From assembly GCA_963970005.1 (NCBI GenBank), contig CAXAMN010021584.1, forward strand, positions 1,478,821 to 1,542,820: a stretch of DNA of 64,000 nucleotides. Reading direction: 5' to 3'. This document shows, piece after piece, positions 11,246 through 21,017 of this stretch; positions within the stretch are counted from its first letter, which is position 1, and every line of letters starts with the position of its first letter. Made by a program: the position numbers and the translations under genes. The notes below the pieces were generated by a model. It made no database searches and was not told the DNA's origin. It saw nothing but the letters and a program-made list of their open reading frames with translations. This DNA comes from Durusdinium trenchii (Eukaryota > Sar > Dinophyceae > Suessiales > Symbiodiniaceae).

Positions 11246-12154
11246 ATGGCAAAACGCACAGCGCATGCCCCCATTGAGCTTGATAGGCAAGGGGTCTCTC
11301 TCACAGACTTTGCACATGCAATTTGTCTGCAAGAGCAGTTGGAAGTTAGCCTTATCAGATTGCATGTCACAGTGCAGCAGCTCACTTTCCCTCTATGTCT
11401 GGTTGCGGCTAGTGGCCTGCGCCCGCAAGTTCGGCCTCGGCTTGGGGATATCCCTGCTTGGCCACTCCGACAGGTCCCTGATGTCCTTGTCCAGTGCAGT
11501 GTTGACATGCCTAGTGGACTCATTCTATGGCCCTTTGCGGATGACCCACACATTACACAGGAAGGCTTCATCCTACATGGACCCAGTGCTGAAATCCGAG
11601 CGAAAGTGTATCGCTTCTTGCTACAGAGGGAGATCCCAAGTAATGTCGCGCCTAGTGTTCGGGAACACCTTGAATGGCGCCACGAAAAAGGTGGCCTGGT
11701 CCAAGTTTTCCCTTTCCGCTCGCTAGAGCACCTCACACTGCAAACTGCACCGCCTCCGGCGAAGCGCAGAGCTGCTGCCCATATTTCGCCGCAGCCGGCC
11801 TGCTCGCATGTGCTGCCGGAGCCACCTGTCTTCCCGATTTACCAAGAAGACGCAACACGTCAGTGTGGGGTCTATGCAGCGCAGGCTGCAAGACCACAGA
11901 CTCGGGGAGAGCTTGGCGACGCGCAGGAGCAGGCGCAAAGAAGTTTGTCCCACCAGCTTCCCTTCCCAAGCCTCGTCCAAGAGGCCTTGCGCCGGGTTAC
12001 GGCAGTGTGGCAGAATACCCATGCACTCCTGCACACCATACAAAACAACCCGCTGTTGGGCCATAGTCAGGCCCATCAAGGTGGAGTTCGTGCGTGTCAG
12101 GAAATTTGCGCAGAAATGGAAACGCTAGAAGAAGCCCTCGCACAACTCCTGTAA
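11246..12154 (+). CDS. hypothetical protein, 302 aa
   Basis: An uninterrupted frame of 302 codons starting with ATG at 11246. I do not recognise a family. The first 170 residues have alternating hydrophobic and polar segments and look folded, with several short aromatic and proline motifs (LILWPFADDPHI, LEWRHEKGGLVQVFPF). A basic and proline-rich linker follows (PPPAKRRAAAH, possibly a nuclear signal). The last 60 residues are predicted by eye to be helical (SLVQEALRRVTAVW, EMETLEEALAQLL). It stands first of three plus-strand genes packed between the decayed block and the intact helicase, with a probable leader relic upstream. Length, composition and the absence of introns suit a retroposed gene. 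Confidence 0.55.
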   Translation: MAKRTAHAPIELDRQGVSLTDFAHAICLQEQLEVSLIRLHVTVQQLTFPLCLVAASGLRPQVRPRLGDIPAWPLRQVPDVLVQCSVDMPSGLILWPFADDPHITQEGFILHGPSAEIRAKVYRFLLQREIPSNVAPSVREHLEWRHEKGGLVQVFPFRSLEHLTLQTAPPPAKRRAAAHISPQPACSHVLPEPPVFPIYQEDATRQCGVYAAQAARPQTRGELGDAQEQAQRSLSHQLPFPSLVQEALRRVTAVWQNTHALLHTIQNNPLLGHSQAHQGGVRACQEICAEMETLEEALAQLL

Positions 12155-12413
12155 GGGAGACAATCTCCCTGCTGTGTGGCGAGGATGAGCGGCGCAGAAG
12201 TCGGAAAAGGAAAAGGTGTGATACAATGACGCCCTACTCTCTTTCTCTCCTTTTTCCCTTGCCAAGTGAGTTTTCGATGCGTCTGCATAGTAGCGGCCTG
12301 GAGATGCTTGTGTTTCATCCACCTCTCAGTTTTGCCACACCTCATTCCTACAGTCTTATAGTCTCACGGAAGCGCCGTTTCCCATGTGCTGACAGGTTGT
12401 GCGTACGTTGCAG
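12155..12413. other. intergenic spacer
   Basis: Spacer between two plus-strand genes. Pyrimidine-rich around 12238-12265 (CTCTTTCTCTCC...), which could serve as a polypyrimidine tract for trans- or cis-splicing. This is inference only. Confidence 0.3.
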
Positions 12414-12428
12414 GTCATTGGCTCGAAG
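12414..12428 (+). other. possible spliced-leader relic
   Basis: GTCATTGGCTCGAAG resembles the 3' end of the dinoflagellate leader (CCATTTTGGCTCAAG) with two T missing and one G added. It is 54 bases upstream of the ATG at 12482. Weaker than the relics at 19589 and 61016. Confidence 0.35.
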
Positions 12429-12481
12429 CTTATAGGCCACGTCGTAGCAAAATAGACGGGATCACTAGTGCGTTTGCTGAC

Positions 12482-13171
12482 ATGACTCTGCCTGTTTTCA
12501 TCGGTCCGAACCGATGTGAACTTATCTATAATCATGAAAAGCAGCCACTTCTCGAGCTGTCCCTCCGGGTCTGTCTCCCGGTAAAAGAGCTCCTTAGCAC
12601 GCTCAGCCAGCTGGCGCCACCCGCGAAGACTCAGGCAAGCAAACTGCAACGCCCGGCCACCAAAGCCCTGACAGGGGACACAAAACGGAAGGACATTGGC
12701 GTCCCCTCAAAAGGGCAGTCGCCGGTACGGCAAAGCTATTTGCCTCAAGGCAGCAGTTCGTCAGACTGGCGACCTCCGTTTCATCCCTGGGAGCAGCAGC
12801 TACAGCCATACTGGGAACCTTATCCAGCGGTGGATGGGGAATGGCAAGGCGAATGGGCATCAAGCAACCCCCAGGTAGAAGAGCAGGCACAGCTCCTATG
12901 GGCACTTTCTGACCAGCCCGTCCCAAAATACAACAAGACACCCCTGGCACAGCCCAAGCCGCCTGTCCCAGTCAAGAAGCGAGCAGAAAGGGAAGTACGA
13001 TTTGCATCACCCCCTGAAGACGGCCAAGGCCCCAGCTGCCCATCAACAGCAGACAAGTTACGATCACCACAGCACAGAAACGAAACGAAAGAAGAGCGGG
13101 AGGGGTCCACTGACGAACATGAGCCCCCGCCAAGACCTGGCGCGCACCCAAAAAAGTGCCCAGTGCAATGA
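12482..13171 (+). CDS. hypothetical protein, 229 aa
   Basis: The frame is open from 12386, but I start at the ATG at 12482 (MTLPVFIGPNRCEL), because the part before it contains a possible leader relic and would then be 5' untranslated. Residues 1-45 look like a small folded domain with hydrophobic strands. The rest is low complexity: glutamine- and tryptophan-rich around residues 95-140, then proline-, lysine- and glutamate-rich, ending in a charged tail (ETKEEREGSTDEHEPPP). No family is recognised. The composition suggests a mostly disordered protein. It is followed by about 300 bases without a gene. Confidence 0.5.
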   Translation: MTLPVFIGPNRCELIYNHEKQPLLELSLRVCLPVKELLSTLSQLAPPAKTQASKLQRPATKALTGDTKRKDIGVPSKGQSPVRQSYLPQGSSSSDWRPPFHPWEQQLQPYWEPYPAVDGEWQGEWASSNPQVEEQAQLLWALSDQPVPKYNKTPLAQPKPPVPVKKRAEREVRFASPPEDGQGPSCPSTADKLRSPQHRNETKEEREGSTDEHEPPPRPGAHPKKCPVQ

Positions 13172-13476
13172 TCTCCAGTGCTCTCTTGGACTAGTAGAGG
13201 CTTAAGGGCTCTCTTTCTTGTTTTTGGGCCAGTCTCTGCAATTCTCAGGCTCTCCCTGGTGGCAAAGTCTGCCTGGCCCTCCCCAGTGAGCTTATAAAAA
13301 AGAAAAAATAAATAAAAAGAAATCAAGGGAGGGGGTCAACTCACAGATACAGTTTTGAGACCTCACAAACAAGCCTGTCATGTTGAGTCACCATAACCAA
13401 CGATCCCCCAGCGCTGCCGCGTGAGGCTCAGACACGTCGCTTAGCCCTGACTTGCTGCTCTCTACGGCTCGCACTC
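13172..13476. other. intergenic spacer
   Basis: No gene. Contains an A-rich run (AAAAAAGAAAAAATAAATAAAAAGAAATC, about 13297-13325) that could be a fossil poly(A) tail of the gene upstream. GCCGCGTGAGGCTCAG near 13415-13431 is a very weak leader-like match. Confidence 0.35.
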
Positions 13477-14298
13477 ATGATGCCTCCTGTGCCCCCGTGG
13501 GCAGTAGGTAACACACCTGAGCCGGTATCCCTTGATACCGACGGGTTTGTTGACGTGTCTGCCTATGTTCGTTTTGAAGAGACTCTAACTGACATTCAGT
13601 ATGGGGTCCTTGACATCCAGGTGAACTTCCATCATCAGGACAACCTCATGAATGTATACTTTCCGCACTTCTTTGCGCTGGCAGAAAATTACCCAAGATG
13701 CGCGGCAGTAGTCCCTGGATGGCAGGATGGCTTCAACTTCCCCTCTGCACTCACTAAGATGAGGGTACAGTATCAAGACCGCTGGATCAATGTCTACACA
13801 CAGCAGTGCGTTGCAATCAATGATCGAGGCATTAGTGTCTACGGCTCCAACAAAGGTTATCGATGGCGGCTTGTCCATCACATCCTTTACCATGAACAGC
13901 CGCTGTTAGCACTCATGGAAAGCAAAGTCGATGCCTTTTCGAGGTCACCGATCGGTTGGCCGCCGGTGACTTGGTCCTGGATGAGACCCACTGGAGTGGC
14001 CCCTCGGCAAATGGCGCGCAGACGAGTTGCGCCGGATCCATTTGAGGGCGCAGACGAAGCGGGGCAACGGTTCACAGCCCGAGAGCACTACCGAGTCGAC
14101 ACTGCGCTCTATAATAGAGTACAGGCCATGCTAGTATCCCTCAGAGACGTTGAACACCTCTTGCCGATGATGCCCCTGCCGGTCCAGCAGCGCATGGTCT
14201 TGCCACTAACAACGGGACATGCAGACCTCAATGGACTTCTTTTTAGCGCATACCTGCTGGCTAGCGTGCACCCCAACTCGGATGACTTCGACATTTGA
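13477..14298 (+). CDS. hypothetical protein, 273 aa
   Basis: An uninterrupted frame of 273 codons starting MMPPVPPWAVG. No family is recognised. The first 150 residues are rich in aromatic residues and alternate like a beta-sheet domain (ILDIQ-type strands, MNVYFPHFFALAENYP, DRWINVYTQQCVAINDRG). The second half is more polar, with a tryptophan cluster (GWPPVTWSWMRPTG) and a final helical part (LYNRVQAMLVSLRDVEHLLP). It is the last of three plus-strand genes before the helicase. No intron or stop interrupts it. Confidence 0.55.
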   Translation: MMPPVPPWAVGNTPEPVSLDTDGFVDVSAYVRFEETLTDIQYGVLDIQVNFHHQDNLMNVYFPHFFALAENYPRCAAVVPGWQDGFNFPSALTKMRVQYQDRWINVYTQQCVAINDRGISVYGSNKGYRWRLVHHILYHEQPLLALMESKVDAFSRSPIGWPPVTWSWMRPTGVAPRQMARRRVAPDPFEGADEAGQRFTAREHYRVDTALYNRVQAMLVSLRDVEHLLPMMPLPVQQRMVLPLTTGHADLNGLLFSAYLLASVHPNSDDFDI

Positions 14299-14650
14299 CA
14301 AGAGAGGTGCCACGACTAACCAACTGTTGTTGGGTGCCCATATGCAGGCTGTCGCTTCTGCCCAACCCATGCCTGCAGCACAGCTCAGCATAACTAAAGT
14401 GCAGGAAGGGCCACACTGCTTTTAATGGCTGCCTTGCTGGATGCGTTATTTTTCCTACTTTAAACGTATGCTGATTGTATACTGATTGTAGGCTGATGAT
14501 GGGAATGGCCAGGGATTTGTCTCCAACTCAGCCCCCCTGATTTGCATAATGGAGCATGCCTTCCCACCTTTTTCAAAAGAGTAGGTTGTGACGCTATACT
14601 AGGCAACTCAGGGTACACGTTGTCATGTTCAGCTGTTGTTGAAGACCTAG
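14299..14650. other. intergenic spacer
   Basis: No gene. A short direct repeat (GCTGATTGTA / ACTGATTGTA / GCTGATGATG) lies near 14469-14500. An in-frame stop at 14648-14650 bounds the helicase frame. Confidence 0.4.
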
Positions 14651-14692
14651 AGATCTCTTCACACGCTTGAATCTAGAGCGAATAAGTTCCGG

Positions 14693-17600
14693 GTGTTGGC
14701 CATTGCGGAAGCAGGAGACACTGTCACTGCCGACCACTTGCTGCAAATGGCCAGCCTAGCAGCAGAACACAAACCCACTGTGCTGGGTATCCCCGGCCAA
14801 GTGCCCATTCCGTATCAACTTGAATGCACAGTAGTCCTACTGCAGAGTTTGCATGCCCTCTTCCAGCTGCTGACCACAGGCAGTACGTTACAGCACTGTC
14901 CTCAAGCGGCTAGTTTTGCTGTTGCCCTAGGCACAGCCGCCCGGCAAGATAATGGTCACATCGTTTCGATGGCCTCCAGCCTAGCGCTGGCCCTCCGATC
15001 TGGCAGATCTACCCTGGCTGTAGCAGGTGTCTTTGGTGCGGGCAAAACTCGATCCCTGACCTTCCTCCTCGCCTGGCTGGCTCTTACCACTCACCTCAAG
15101 ATTGCAGTCGTGCACAAAGAGAATCCAGCTGGTCGGGCAATCACCAAGTTGCTAACTGCTTTTGACCTGGAGCCAGACCATCAGAGATATTTCATTCGGC
15201 CAGTCAGCAGAGAAGAGGCAGAAACTAACACAGCATGCACTACCTACGACCTGCGCGCAAGCGACGCGGCTTCCTATATCCCTGGCTGCCATGTTGTTAT
15301 TGCCACTACTGGGCTTGTCTGGGACCAAAAAGGACAGACTCACTCCACACTCAACACCCATATGGAGAATGTGGACCTGCTCATTAGTGAAGAGGCACAA
15401 CAGGATATGGATCTCAAATCTGCCTTCGCGCCGACAGTCCCCCGACAACCCTTCTTTCGACTGCTGCTAGGTGATCCCAAACAAAGCCCTGGTGGAGTAG
15501 CCGATGGACAGAGAGCCCATCGCACGCTCTTACTCAAAGCTCCCATTGGGCTACGAGCCCCCACTACCTGGTACATGCCACATGAAATACCAGGTGTCTT
15601 TCACATGCTCCTCCGGCACGGTCGAGGCTTTGGCCTTAGTGATCTAGAAGAAACGGCTAATGCTGTGGGCCACAGGCCATTGGGGAGTAACTGGTTTCGC
15701 CCGGAGAAGGTCAAAGCCACGTCTTCGTTCGCCTGTCAGCTACAGTCCACCTACAAAGACCTCTCCAGAGTGGATCTGGATCTCCCGGAAGGACTTCTTG
15801 TTGGTCTAGGATATGCAGCCACCAGCCCGGACAGCCCGCTCGACTTCCGACAGGCGCAGAATGCCGCCGAGAGATCGGGAGTAGCAAGCCCGCACCTCTG
15901 GAGTTTGATGTTGCCAACGAGCGCAAGGGTTGCCCAAGAAGTGTATGAGCCGTTAATAGGAATTCAGTATCCCATGCTGTGCAGCCGAATGGGAGACACT
16001 TGGCAAATAGGTACCACCTCCATTCGAGAAGATCACCGGATTGCCTCAGGCCTACGATTTGTCCACTGGTGCCATGCTTCGCCCAATGTGCACGCAAGAC
16101 ATAACCCAAAGAATGACCCTACTGCGCGAGTGTATCAACACCTCGAAGACCAACTTACCAAAGCAGGAGCCGACACCGACGACATCTTGGCCCTGACAAC
16201 CACCCGAGAAGGGGCAACGAATTTACGCAATTACTTCACCATTGCCGACAAAAAGGCTAATGCAGAGACTGCAGTCAAAGTTGCAGGTGCCACGGCCAAA
16301 CACTGCATCGTTATCCACGGCGTGTCAACCTTCCTCAGTGGCGAAGGGCACAACCTGGATTATGACCAGGAGTGCTTCACACGAGCAAATGTGGCATACA
16401 GCCGGGCCACCGACCTCACCATCCTAGCCTGTCCGCTGAACATGCAAGGAATGCCTGGGGCCCTGCAAGTTCTCGCAGCCCTTTTGCATGGTGTCCAAAC
16501 GATATATACCTATGACAACAACAGAGAGCCTGCTATTTTAGGCTCGCTGGACCTTACAGCCGTACAGGTTGCGCAAGCCACGATATACTTCCAGCAAGCG
16601 CTTCTGCCCCACCCAATGTGGGTAGGCCCTCTACCGGTCTGTCTCGCAGAATACCATCAAGGCAAGGTGAGGCGCTTACGTCTCGTCTTAGCTGCTCTAA
16701 CGCACTTGACCAAGGCGGAAATTGCTAGCCTGAGAGAAGGACCCCACCTGCCTGGTGGAACGGTCTTGCATGACCTTGTCTATGGTTATGCAGTTGATGC
16801 TTCGCTTGAGCCGGAGTGGTTGGTCATAACAGATGGGCAGCAGCCAGGGCATTGGCGACTCCTCCACAATAGCTTTGGCCCAGGGAAAAGGTGCAGCGTA
16901 GGAAGCTCCCTGCGCTATCAACCAACGCCAAGCACGGGTGAACAACGCAGTGCACAAGATTACACTTTCGAAGCATTGCACCGAGTGTACTTTTATGACG
17001 CATGGAGAGTGCAGCCAGTCCTCGATGCCCCCGGATCTGAACTGGTCCTGCCACCGCAACCAGGCCTTTTAGTGCATGGCTGTTATTGGCCTCAGCCAAG
17101 TGCAACACCTGATGTCCTCTCTGTCTCTGACCGTGACACAGAAAAGGAGGAACATGAAGTGCAAGAGGGACAGCCGCTATCCTCTCCTGCGGCGACAGAT
17201 GCCACAATGGCTGACGAAGAAGCAAATGAAGCAGTCTCTGTCCACAGCTCCTCCTCAGAGTCGCCCACCATCCCGAGTACAGAGCAGCCGGAGGAAGATG
17301 ACGCGCACATGGAAGACGATGACAGCGCTAACACCTCCTCTGCAGATGAGGATGATTGCCTTAGCAATCGTCCGGCCCCTCCTGAAGCGTGTCCAGCACA
17401 AGACGAAATGCTGGAAGCAGAAGATGAAGCAAGGAGCATGCTACCCCCACAGGACGGGGAACCCCCAAGTAGCAGCCCCACATCGCACTTCTCTGAGTCC
17501 CCTATCAAACGAAGACCGGGGTCTAAGGCTAGTGCAGGGAGAGCTCAGTCCAAGAAGCTAAGGAAATCACTTGCTCCAGCATCCAGGCAACCGCTCGGTA

Positions 17601-19519
17601 GCATCCCCGAACACGCACAACCACCGGCCACGCTGGCAGACCTGGCCAGTCGGAATGCTCACAGGCAGGAGGCTCCAGTTTGCAGAAACCCTGAGACACC
17701 ACCTGACCATCCTGGATCGTCACAAGAGCGCCCACACACTATGACAGAAATTGACATTGCCAGTGATGAAGATCGTGCAGAGCGTGGAGGCACTGCTGCC
17801 ACTGATCTTCAACTGGAATCTGAGCAGAGAGCCACGCAGGCCCTATACGACTATCAACATGCGGCTCGAACGGCCAGAGAAGCTGATGGACAAAGTGCGC
17901 CGCTACCCTCATTACAGACCTACAGTGACCTGCCTAGAGAATGGCCGATGGCGAGGCTTGCAATTTCCAACAAGCAAATTAACCGCCCCGTTCGTACATT
18001 CCTCTGGAGGCGAGTAACAGAGCAAGCACTCCATGGCTCCTCCTTTGTGGACATTCCAGATGAAATCAACCAAGCCTACATAGGAGACCTTCTCCGTATC
18101 AGTGAAGCCTTTGCTGCTCCCCTGTCCAACCTCTTCACTTTCGTGAAGAATGGACACCCAGCATGCCCATTCATCACTCACAAACAGCTTGCCCTTTACG
18201 CAAGCCCCCGCTTCTGGCAGTATGGCTTACTTGCCTTCATCGCAAGGTGCTGTTCCTTTGATAATCAACACAGACGCCAGGGTACAGGAACAGCCCAAGC
18301 AGTGGAAGGGAAACCACAGAAGACAAAGGAAAAAGATGTCGATGCCCTCACCTTTATGCAAACTGTCATTATGTCCTTTGTTAGGGGAATGGAGCATGGC
18401 GAGCAGACGCTACCCACCAATGACCTCTTTGTCTATCTCCCAGTACAGATCCTGCCCGACCTGGTTGTAGCCATGGAGCGGCAGGGTTTCACGCCCGCGG
18501 AAGTGAAATGGGGCTACGGCTACCGACCCAAAGAAGAAGGAGCTGAAGACAACCCTTTGCTCGTGGTGGGAGTGCACACAAAAGAAATTGCTTACGACCG
18601 ATACCCTCGAATGCCGGATACTTCCTGGGCTGAAAGAGCTTACTCTAGTGGTGCCCTTGACCCGTCTTTGGGACGAGCTTTCTCGTTCCCTTCCCTTCTG
18701 CAGCTGAGGCTGCGCATCGAAGCCCCCCTGTGGAGAGACCTGGCGACTGCCAGACACCCCGCTGCAGATTTGCCTGCAGAAGAAGACTCTGCCTCTGATG
18801 CTACCGGGTCAGCTGAGCGATCGCCCAGACTTGCGCTCCCGGTGCCAGTAGGGCTTGCTGAACCACCAGAAGCTGACACTGAGGAAGCTACTGAGGATGA
18901 GGACATGGCAGCAGAACCCAACTATGCTTTTGCCAAGGGGTACGGACGTTTCGGCATAGGTTATACTAGGCTAGCAACGGCGCTTGGCAATTTTGAGCAA
19001 GGAAACATCCAAGCAGAAAGTACAGTAGTAGCTCAGTGGCTGACCTCCGGGCTACGAGTTGCCATGTCCCGCACAGGGTGGAATCTGCTGTCTCCCCGCT
19101 ATATGCTGACCAAAGTTCCTAGTGCTATCCGCAGTAACTACTACTGCCATGGAAATCCTTTCACTCCTAAAATGGAAGATCGTCCATATAACCAATATGG
19201 CCCACTCCTCTACTCGGAAGGCCGATGGGACCAGCTCTGTGCATGGCCCACTGGGAATTCCAAGTTTAGAAGTCAGCTCGCAGGCCACAAGCAGGCGCTT
19301 AGGGACCACATGGGCTACAGTCAGGAAGCATCTGACCCAAGTAATAAAGCACGCCGTACTGTCCCTCCTCCAGGAGCGGGAAGCTCCTCGTCTGCAGCAG
19401 GGTCTTCACAGCAGGCCTCCCCCACCGCCTCCGCCCTATGGGTGGTGGCAGTAGGGCGGTCTCCAGTAAGAGTCTCCCCACACAGTGACCGTTTCCTAGT
19501 AACTCGACCTCGTCCATGA
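14693..19519 (+). CDS. SF1 (UPF1-like) helicase-like protein with unique C-terminal domain
   Basis: One intact frame of about 1608 codons; it is open from 14651 with no ATG, so the true start may lie in a lost exon. Residues 112-119 are GVFGAGKT, a Walker A motif. Residues 232-236 are SEEAQ in the place of the usual DEAxQ, and 260-264 GDPKQ is motif III. Residues 564-573 are RANVAYSRAT, the arginine-finger motif VI. This order is that of UPF1/SNM1-type superfamily 1B helicases, which use ATP to move along RNA or DNA. Residues about 805-930 are acidic and serine-rich. A basic segment at about 939-960 (KRRPGSK..., SKKLRKS) could be a nuclear signal. The 500-residue C-terminal domain is also found in the relic at 8895. 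The minus-strand copy at 52508-57953 has further N-terminal sequence, so this copy may be 5'-truncated. Confidence 0.75.
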   Translation: MLAIAEAGDTVTADHLLQMASLAAEHKPTVLGIPGQVPIPYQLECTVVLLQSLHALFQLLTTGSTLQHCPQAASFAVALGTAARQDNGHIVSMASSLALALRSGRSTLAVAGVFGAGKTRSLTFLLAWLALTTHLKIAVVHKENPAGRAITKLLTAFDLEPDHQRYFIRPVSREEAETNTACTTYDLRASDAASYIPGCHVVIATTGLVWDQKGQTHSTLNTHMENVDLLISEEAQQDMDLKSAFAPTVPRQPFFRLLLGDPKQSPGGVADGQRAHRTLLLKAPIGLRAPTTWYMPHEIPGVFHMLLRHGRGFGLSDLEETANAVGHRPLGSNWFRPEKVKATSSFACQLQSTYKDLSRVDLDLPEGLLVGLGYAATSPDSPLDFRQAQNAAERSGVASPHLWSLMLPTSARVAQEVYEPLIGIQYPMLCSRMGDTWQIGTTSIREDHRIASGLRFVHWCHASPNVHARHNPKNDPTARVYQHLEDQLTKAGADTDDILALTTTREGATNLRNYFTIADKKANAETAVKVAGATAKHCIVIHGVSTFLSGEGHNLDYDQECFTRANVAYSRATDLTILACPLNMQGMPGALQVLAALLHGVQTIYTYDNNREPAILGSLDLTAVQVAQATIYFQQALLPHPMWVGPLPVCLAEYHQGKVRRLRLVLAALTHLTKAEIASLREGPHLPGGTVLHDLVYGYAVDASLEPEWLVITDGQQPGHWRLLHNSFGPGKRCSVGSSLRYQPTPSTGEQRSAQDYTFEALHRVYFYDAWRVQPVLDAPGSELVLPPQPGLLVHGCYWPQPSATPDVLSVSDRDTEKEEHEVQEGQPLSSPAATDATMADEEANEAVSVHSSSSESPTIPSTEQPEEDDAHMEDDDSANTSSADEDDCLSNRPAPPEACPAQDEMLEAEDEARSMLPPQDGEPPSSSPTSHFSESPIKRRPGSKASAGRAQSKKLRKSLAPASRQPLGSIPEHAQPPATLADLASRNAHRQEAPVCRNPETPPDHPGSSQERPHTMTEIDIASDEDRAERGGTAATDLQLESEQRATQALYDYQHAARTAREADGQSAPLPSLQTYSDLPREWPMARLAISNKQINRPVRTFLWRRVTEQALHGSSFVDIPDEINQAYIGDLLRISEAFAAPLSNLFTFVKNGHPACPFITHKQLALYASPRFWQYGLLAFIARCCSFDNQHRRQGTGTAQAVEGKPQKTKEKDVDALTFMQTVIMSFVRGMEHGEQTLPTNDLFVYLPVQILPDLVVAMERQGFTPAEVKWGYGYRPKEEGAEDNPLLVVGVHTKEIAYDRYPRMPDTSWAERAYSSGALDPSLGRAFSFPSLLQLRLRIEAPLWRDLATARHPAADLPAEEDSASDATGSAERSPRLALPVPVGLAEPPEADTEEATEDEDMAAEPNYAFAKGYGRFGIGYTRLATALGNFEQGNIQAESTVVAQWLTSGLRVAMSRTGWNLLSPRYMLTKVPSAIRSNYYCHGNPFTPKMEDRPYNQYGPLLYSEGRWDQLCAWPTGNSKFRSQLAGHKQALRDHMGYSQEASDPSNKARRTVPPPGAGSSSSAAGSSQQASPTASALWVVAVGRSPVRVSPHSDRFLVTRPRP

Positions 19520-19588
19520 AATGGGTAGCCTTAGCCACCCTAATTCTTGTTGTCTAAATGTTATCATGATTTTACAACGACAACATAT

Positions 19589-19611
19589 CCGTTACCGCAG
19601 TTTGGCCCAAG
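19589..19611 (+). other. spliced-leader relic upstream of LRR1
   Basis: CCGTTACCGCAG followed by TTTGGCCCAAG. It aligns with the dinoflagellate leader over its whole length with two added bases and a few substitutions. It starts 63 bases upstream of the LRR1 start and 70 bases after the helicase stop. The minus-strand copy at 52415-52440 keeps the exact TTTGGCTCAAG. Confidence 0.6.
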
Positions 19612-19651
19612 CAACTCGAGCATAAACGCTCGGACTGCCGCCTACGCGACA

Positions 19652-20878
19652 ATGCCGCCTAACCAAGACCGTTATGAAGTCAGTCTTGATTTGGTTACGA
19701 TAGCAGGCACGGAATATACAATGCAAGCAAATCTCACCCAGTATGAGGATGTGGCAGAGCTGGAAGATGACATTCTTTGCTTTCTGCCGACAGTTTCTGC
19801 TTTGGATGTCTTCGGCTGTGAGTTGGATTTGCTTGACCTTCACACGCAGCAACCCCTGCCAGAAGCATTCCGCACGGCGCTCCTGCAACGGCCGCAACTA
19901 CAAATTGTAGTTCGTCCCTGCATGGTAGATGGACACTCTATCTGGCAGTTCCAGGAAGACGGAAGGGAAAGCTACCCCAAAGCTGTACGTGTCCCGACCA
20001 ACCCACGTGGCGAAATTGCTGACAGAGCCTTCTATGCTGCACCCTTGCTCCGGCATGTAGAAGTGGCAATGGGCATCCAACATGTAGGAATTGCGGCCTG
20101 GCAGAGCTGCCAGCAACTGCAAATTGTCAGGCTCCCACCCTCGGTCATAAGTCTTGCAGAAGGGACCTTCCAGGGGCGCTATGTACTGAGAGAGGTGGCC
20201 GCCCCGGGGTGTGTCCAGTACAGCCGAAGAGTGTTTGCGGAGTGCTGCTCCCTAGGTCGAGTTGGTGTCAGTCACGAAACTGAGGACAGCAACGTCCTAG
20301 CACCAGGGGCACAACTAGGCAAATATGCATTTGAGAGTTGCCTCACACTGACATCCATCACCTTTGACATGGACCACACCAACAAACCTCGAGCGCTGCC
20401 TGAAGGGGCATTTTGTGGAGCAGGCATTGAACAGCTCTGTTTGCCAAGTGACTTTCACAATATCGGGCCGCGGGCCTGTGAAAACTGCAAAAGACTTGTG
20501 GAGGTCAACCTCATGAGCACAGAAATCACAGCCCTACTCTATTCCACCTTTGCCCACTGTGTAGCCCTACATTGCATATGGCTACCACCACGACTCACGC
20601 AACTTGGCAAAGAAGTTTTCCTTAATTGTGTTGTGCTCCAAGAAGTAGTCATCCCGACAGAGCTCAGTGACATAGGCAACCGTGCTTTCTGCGGGTGTGA
20701 GCAACTGCAACGATTTACTCCCCTGGATTGCCGAGATATTGAACAGTGGGTGCAGGCAGAGCACAATGCTTTCTTCATGTGTGACAAATTTGAAAAACCC
20801 CTGTGGGTGGAGTTGCTCCCCGCGGATGGGCCCGATTCGGACGCTTTTGACGAAGAGCTATACCACGAGTTCTCCTAA
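19652..20878 (+). CDS. BspA-type leucine-rich-repeat protein, LRR1
   Basis: 408 residues from the ATG at 19652 (MPPNQDRYEVSL). The frame is open further upstream, but that part holds the leader relic. Residues 1-100 (YEVSLDLVTIAGTEY...DVFGCELDLLD) resemble a small beta-grasp, ubiquitin-like fold. From about residue 115 to the end run LRR_5-type repeats of about 23 residues, with signatures such as IGPRACENCKRLVEVNL and IGNRAFCGCEQLQRF (xxIxxxAFxxCxxLxxV). Such repeats are typical of protein-binding surfaces. There is no signal peptide or membrane segment, so it is probably intracellular. The helicase ends 132 bases upstream, and LRR2 starts 139 bases downstream. Confidence 0.8.
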   Translation: MPPNQDRYEVSLDLVTIAGTEYTMQANLTQYEDVAELEDDILCFLPTVSALDVFGCELDLLDLHTQQPLPEAFRTALLQRPQLQIVVRPCMVDGHSIWQFQEDGRESYPKAVRVPTNPRGEIADRAFYAAPLLRHVEVAMGIQHVGIAAWQSCQQLQIVRLPPSVISLAEGTFQGRYVLREVAAPGCVQYSRRVFAECCSLGRVGVSHETEDSNVLAPGAQLGKYAFESCLTLTSITFDMDHTNKPRALPEGAFCGAGIEQLCLPSDFHNIGPRACENCKRLVEVNLMSTEITALLYSTFAHCVALHCIWLPPRLTQLGKEVFLNCVVLQEVVIPTELSDIGNRAFCGCEQLQRFTPLDCRDIEQWVQAEHNAFFMCDKFEKPLWVELLPADGPDSDAFDEELYHEFS

Positions 20879-20975
20879 CGTCAGGCCAGTCCATGTGAGG
20901 TTCAAGGTGGGTGCCTTAGCATCTGTCTTCAGGAAACATCCCTAGCCCTAGGAACAGTCCATGAGCAGAGTCAGA

Positions 20976-20990
20976 AATTTTTTGGCTCAA
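20976..20990 (+). other. partial spliced-leader relic upstream of LRR2
   Basis: AATTTTTTGGCTCAA matches the 3' half of the leader (ATTTTGGCTCAA) with extra T. It is 28 bases upstream of the LRR2 start codon. The same spacing is kept in the minus-strand copy (24684-24695). Confidence 0.5.
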
Positions 20991-21017
20991 ACAGTAAATG
21001 AAAGTAGTCCGCCATAC

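Noticed and set aside
17092-17508. Serine-rich minus-strand frame inside the helicase gene
   Set aside because: It is the mirror of the acidic Ser/Glu/Asp segment of the helicase and appears likewise in the other copy at 54528-54953.
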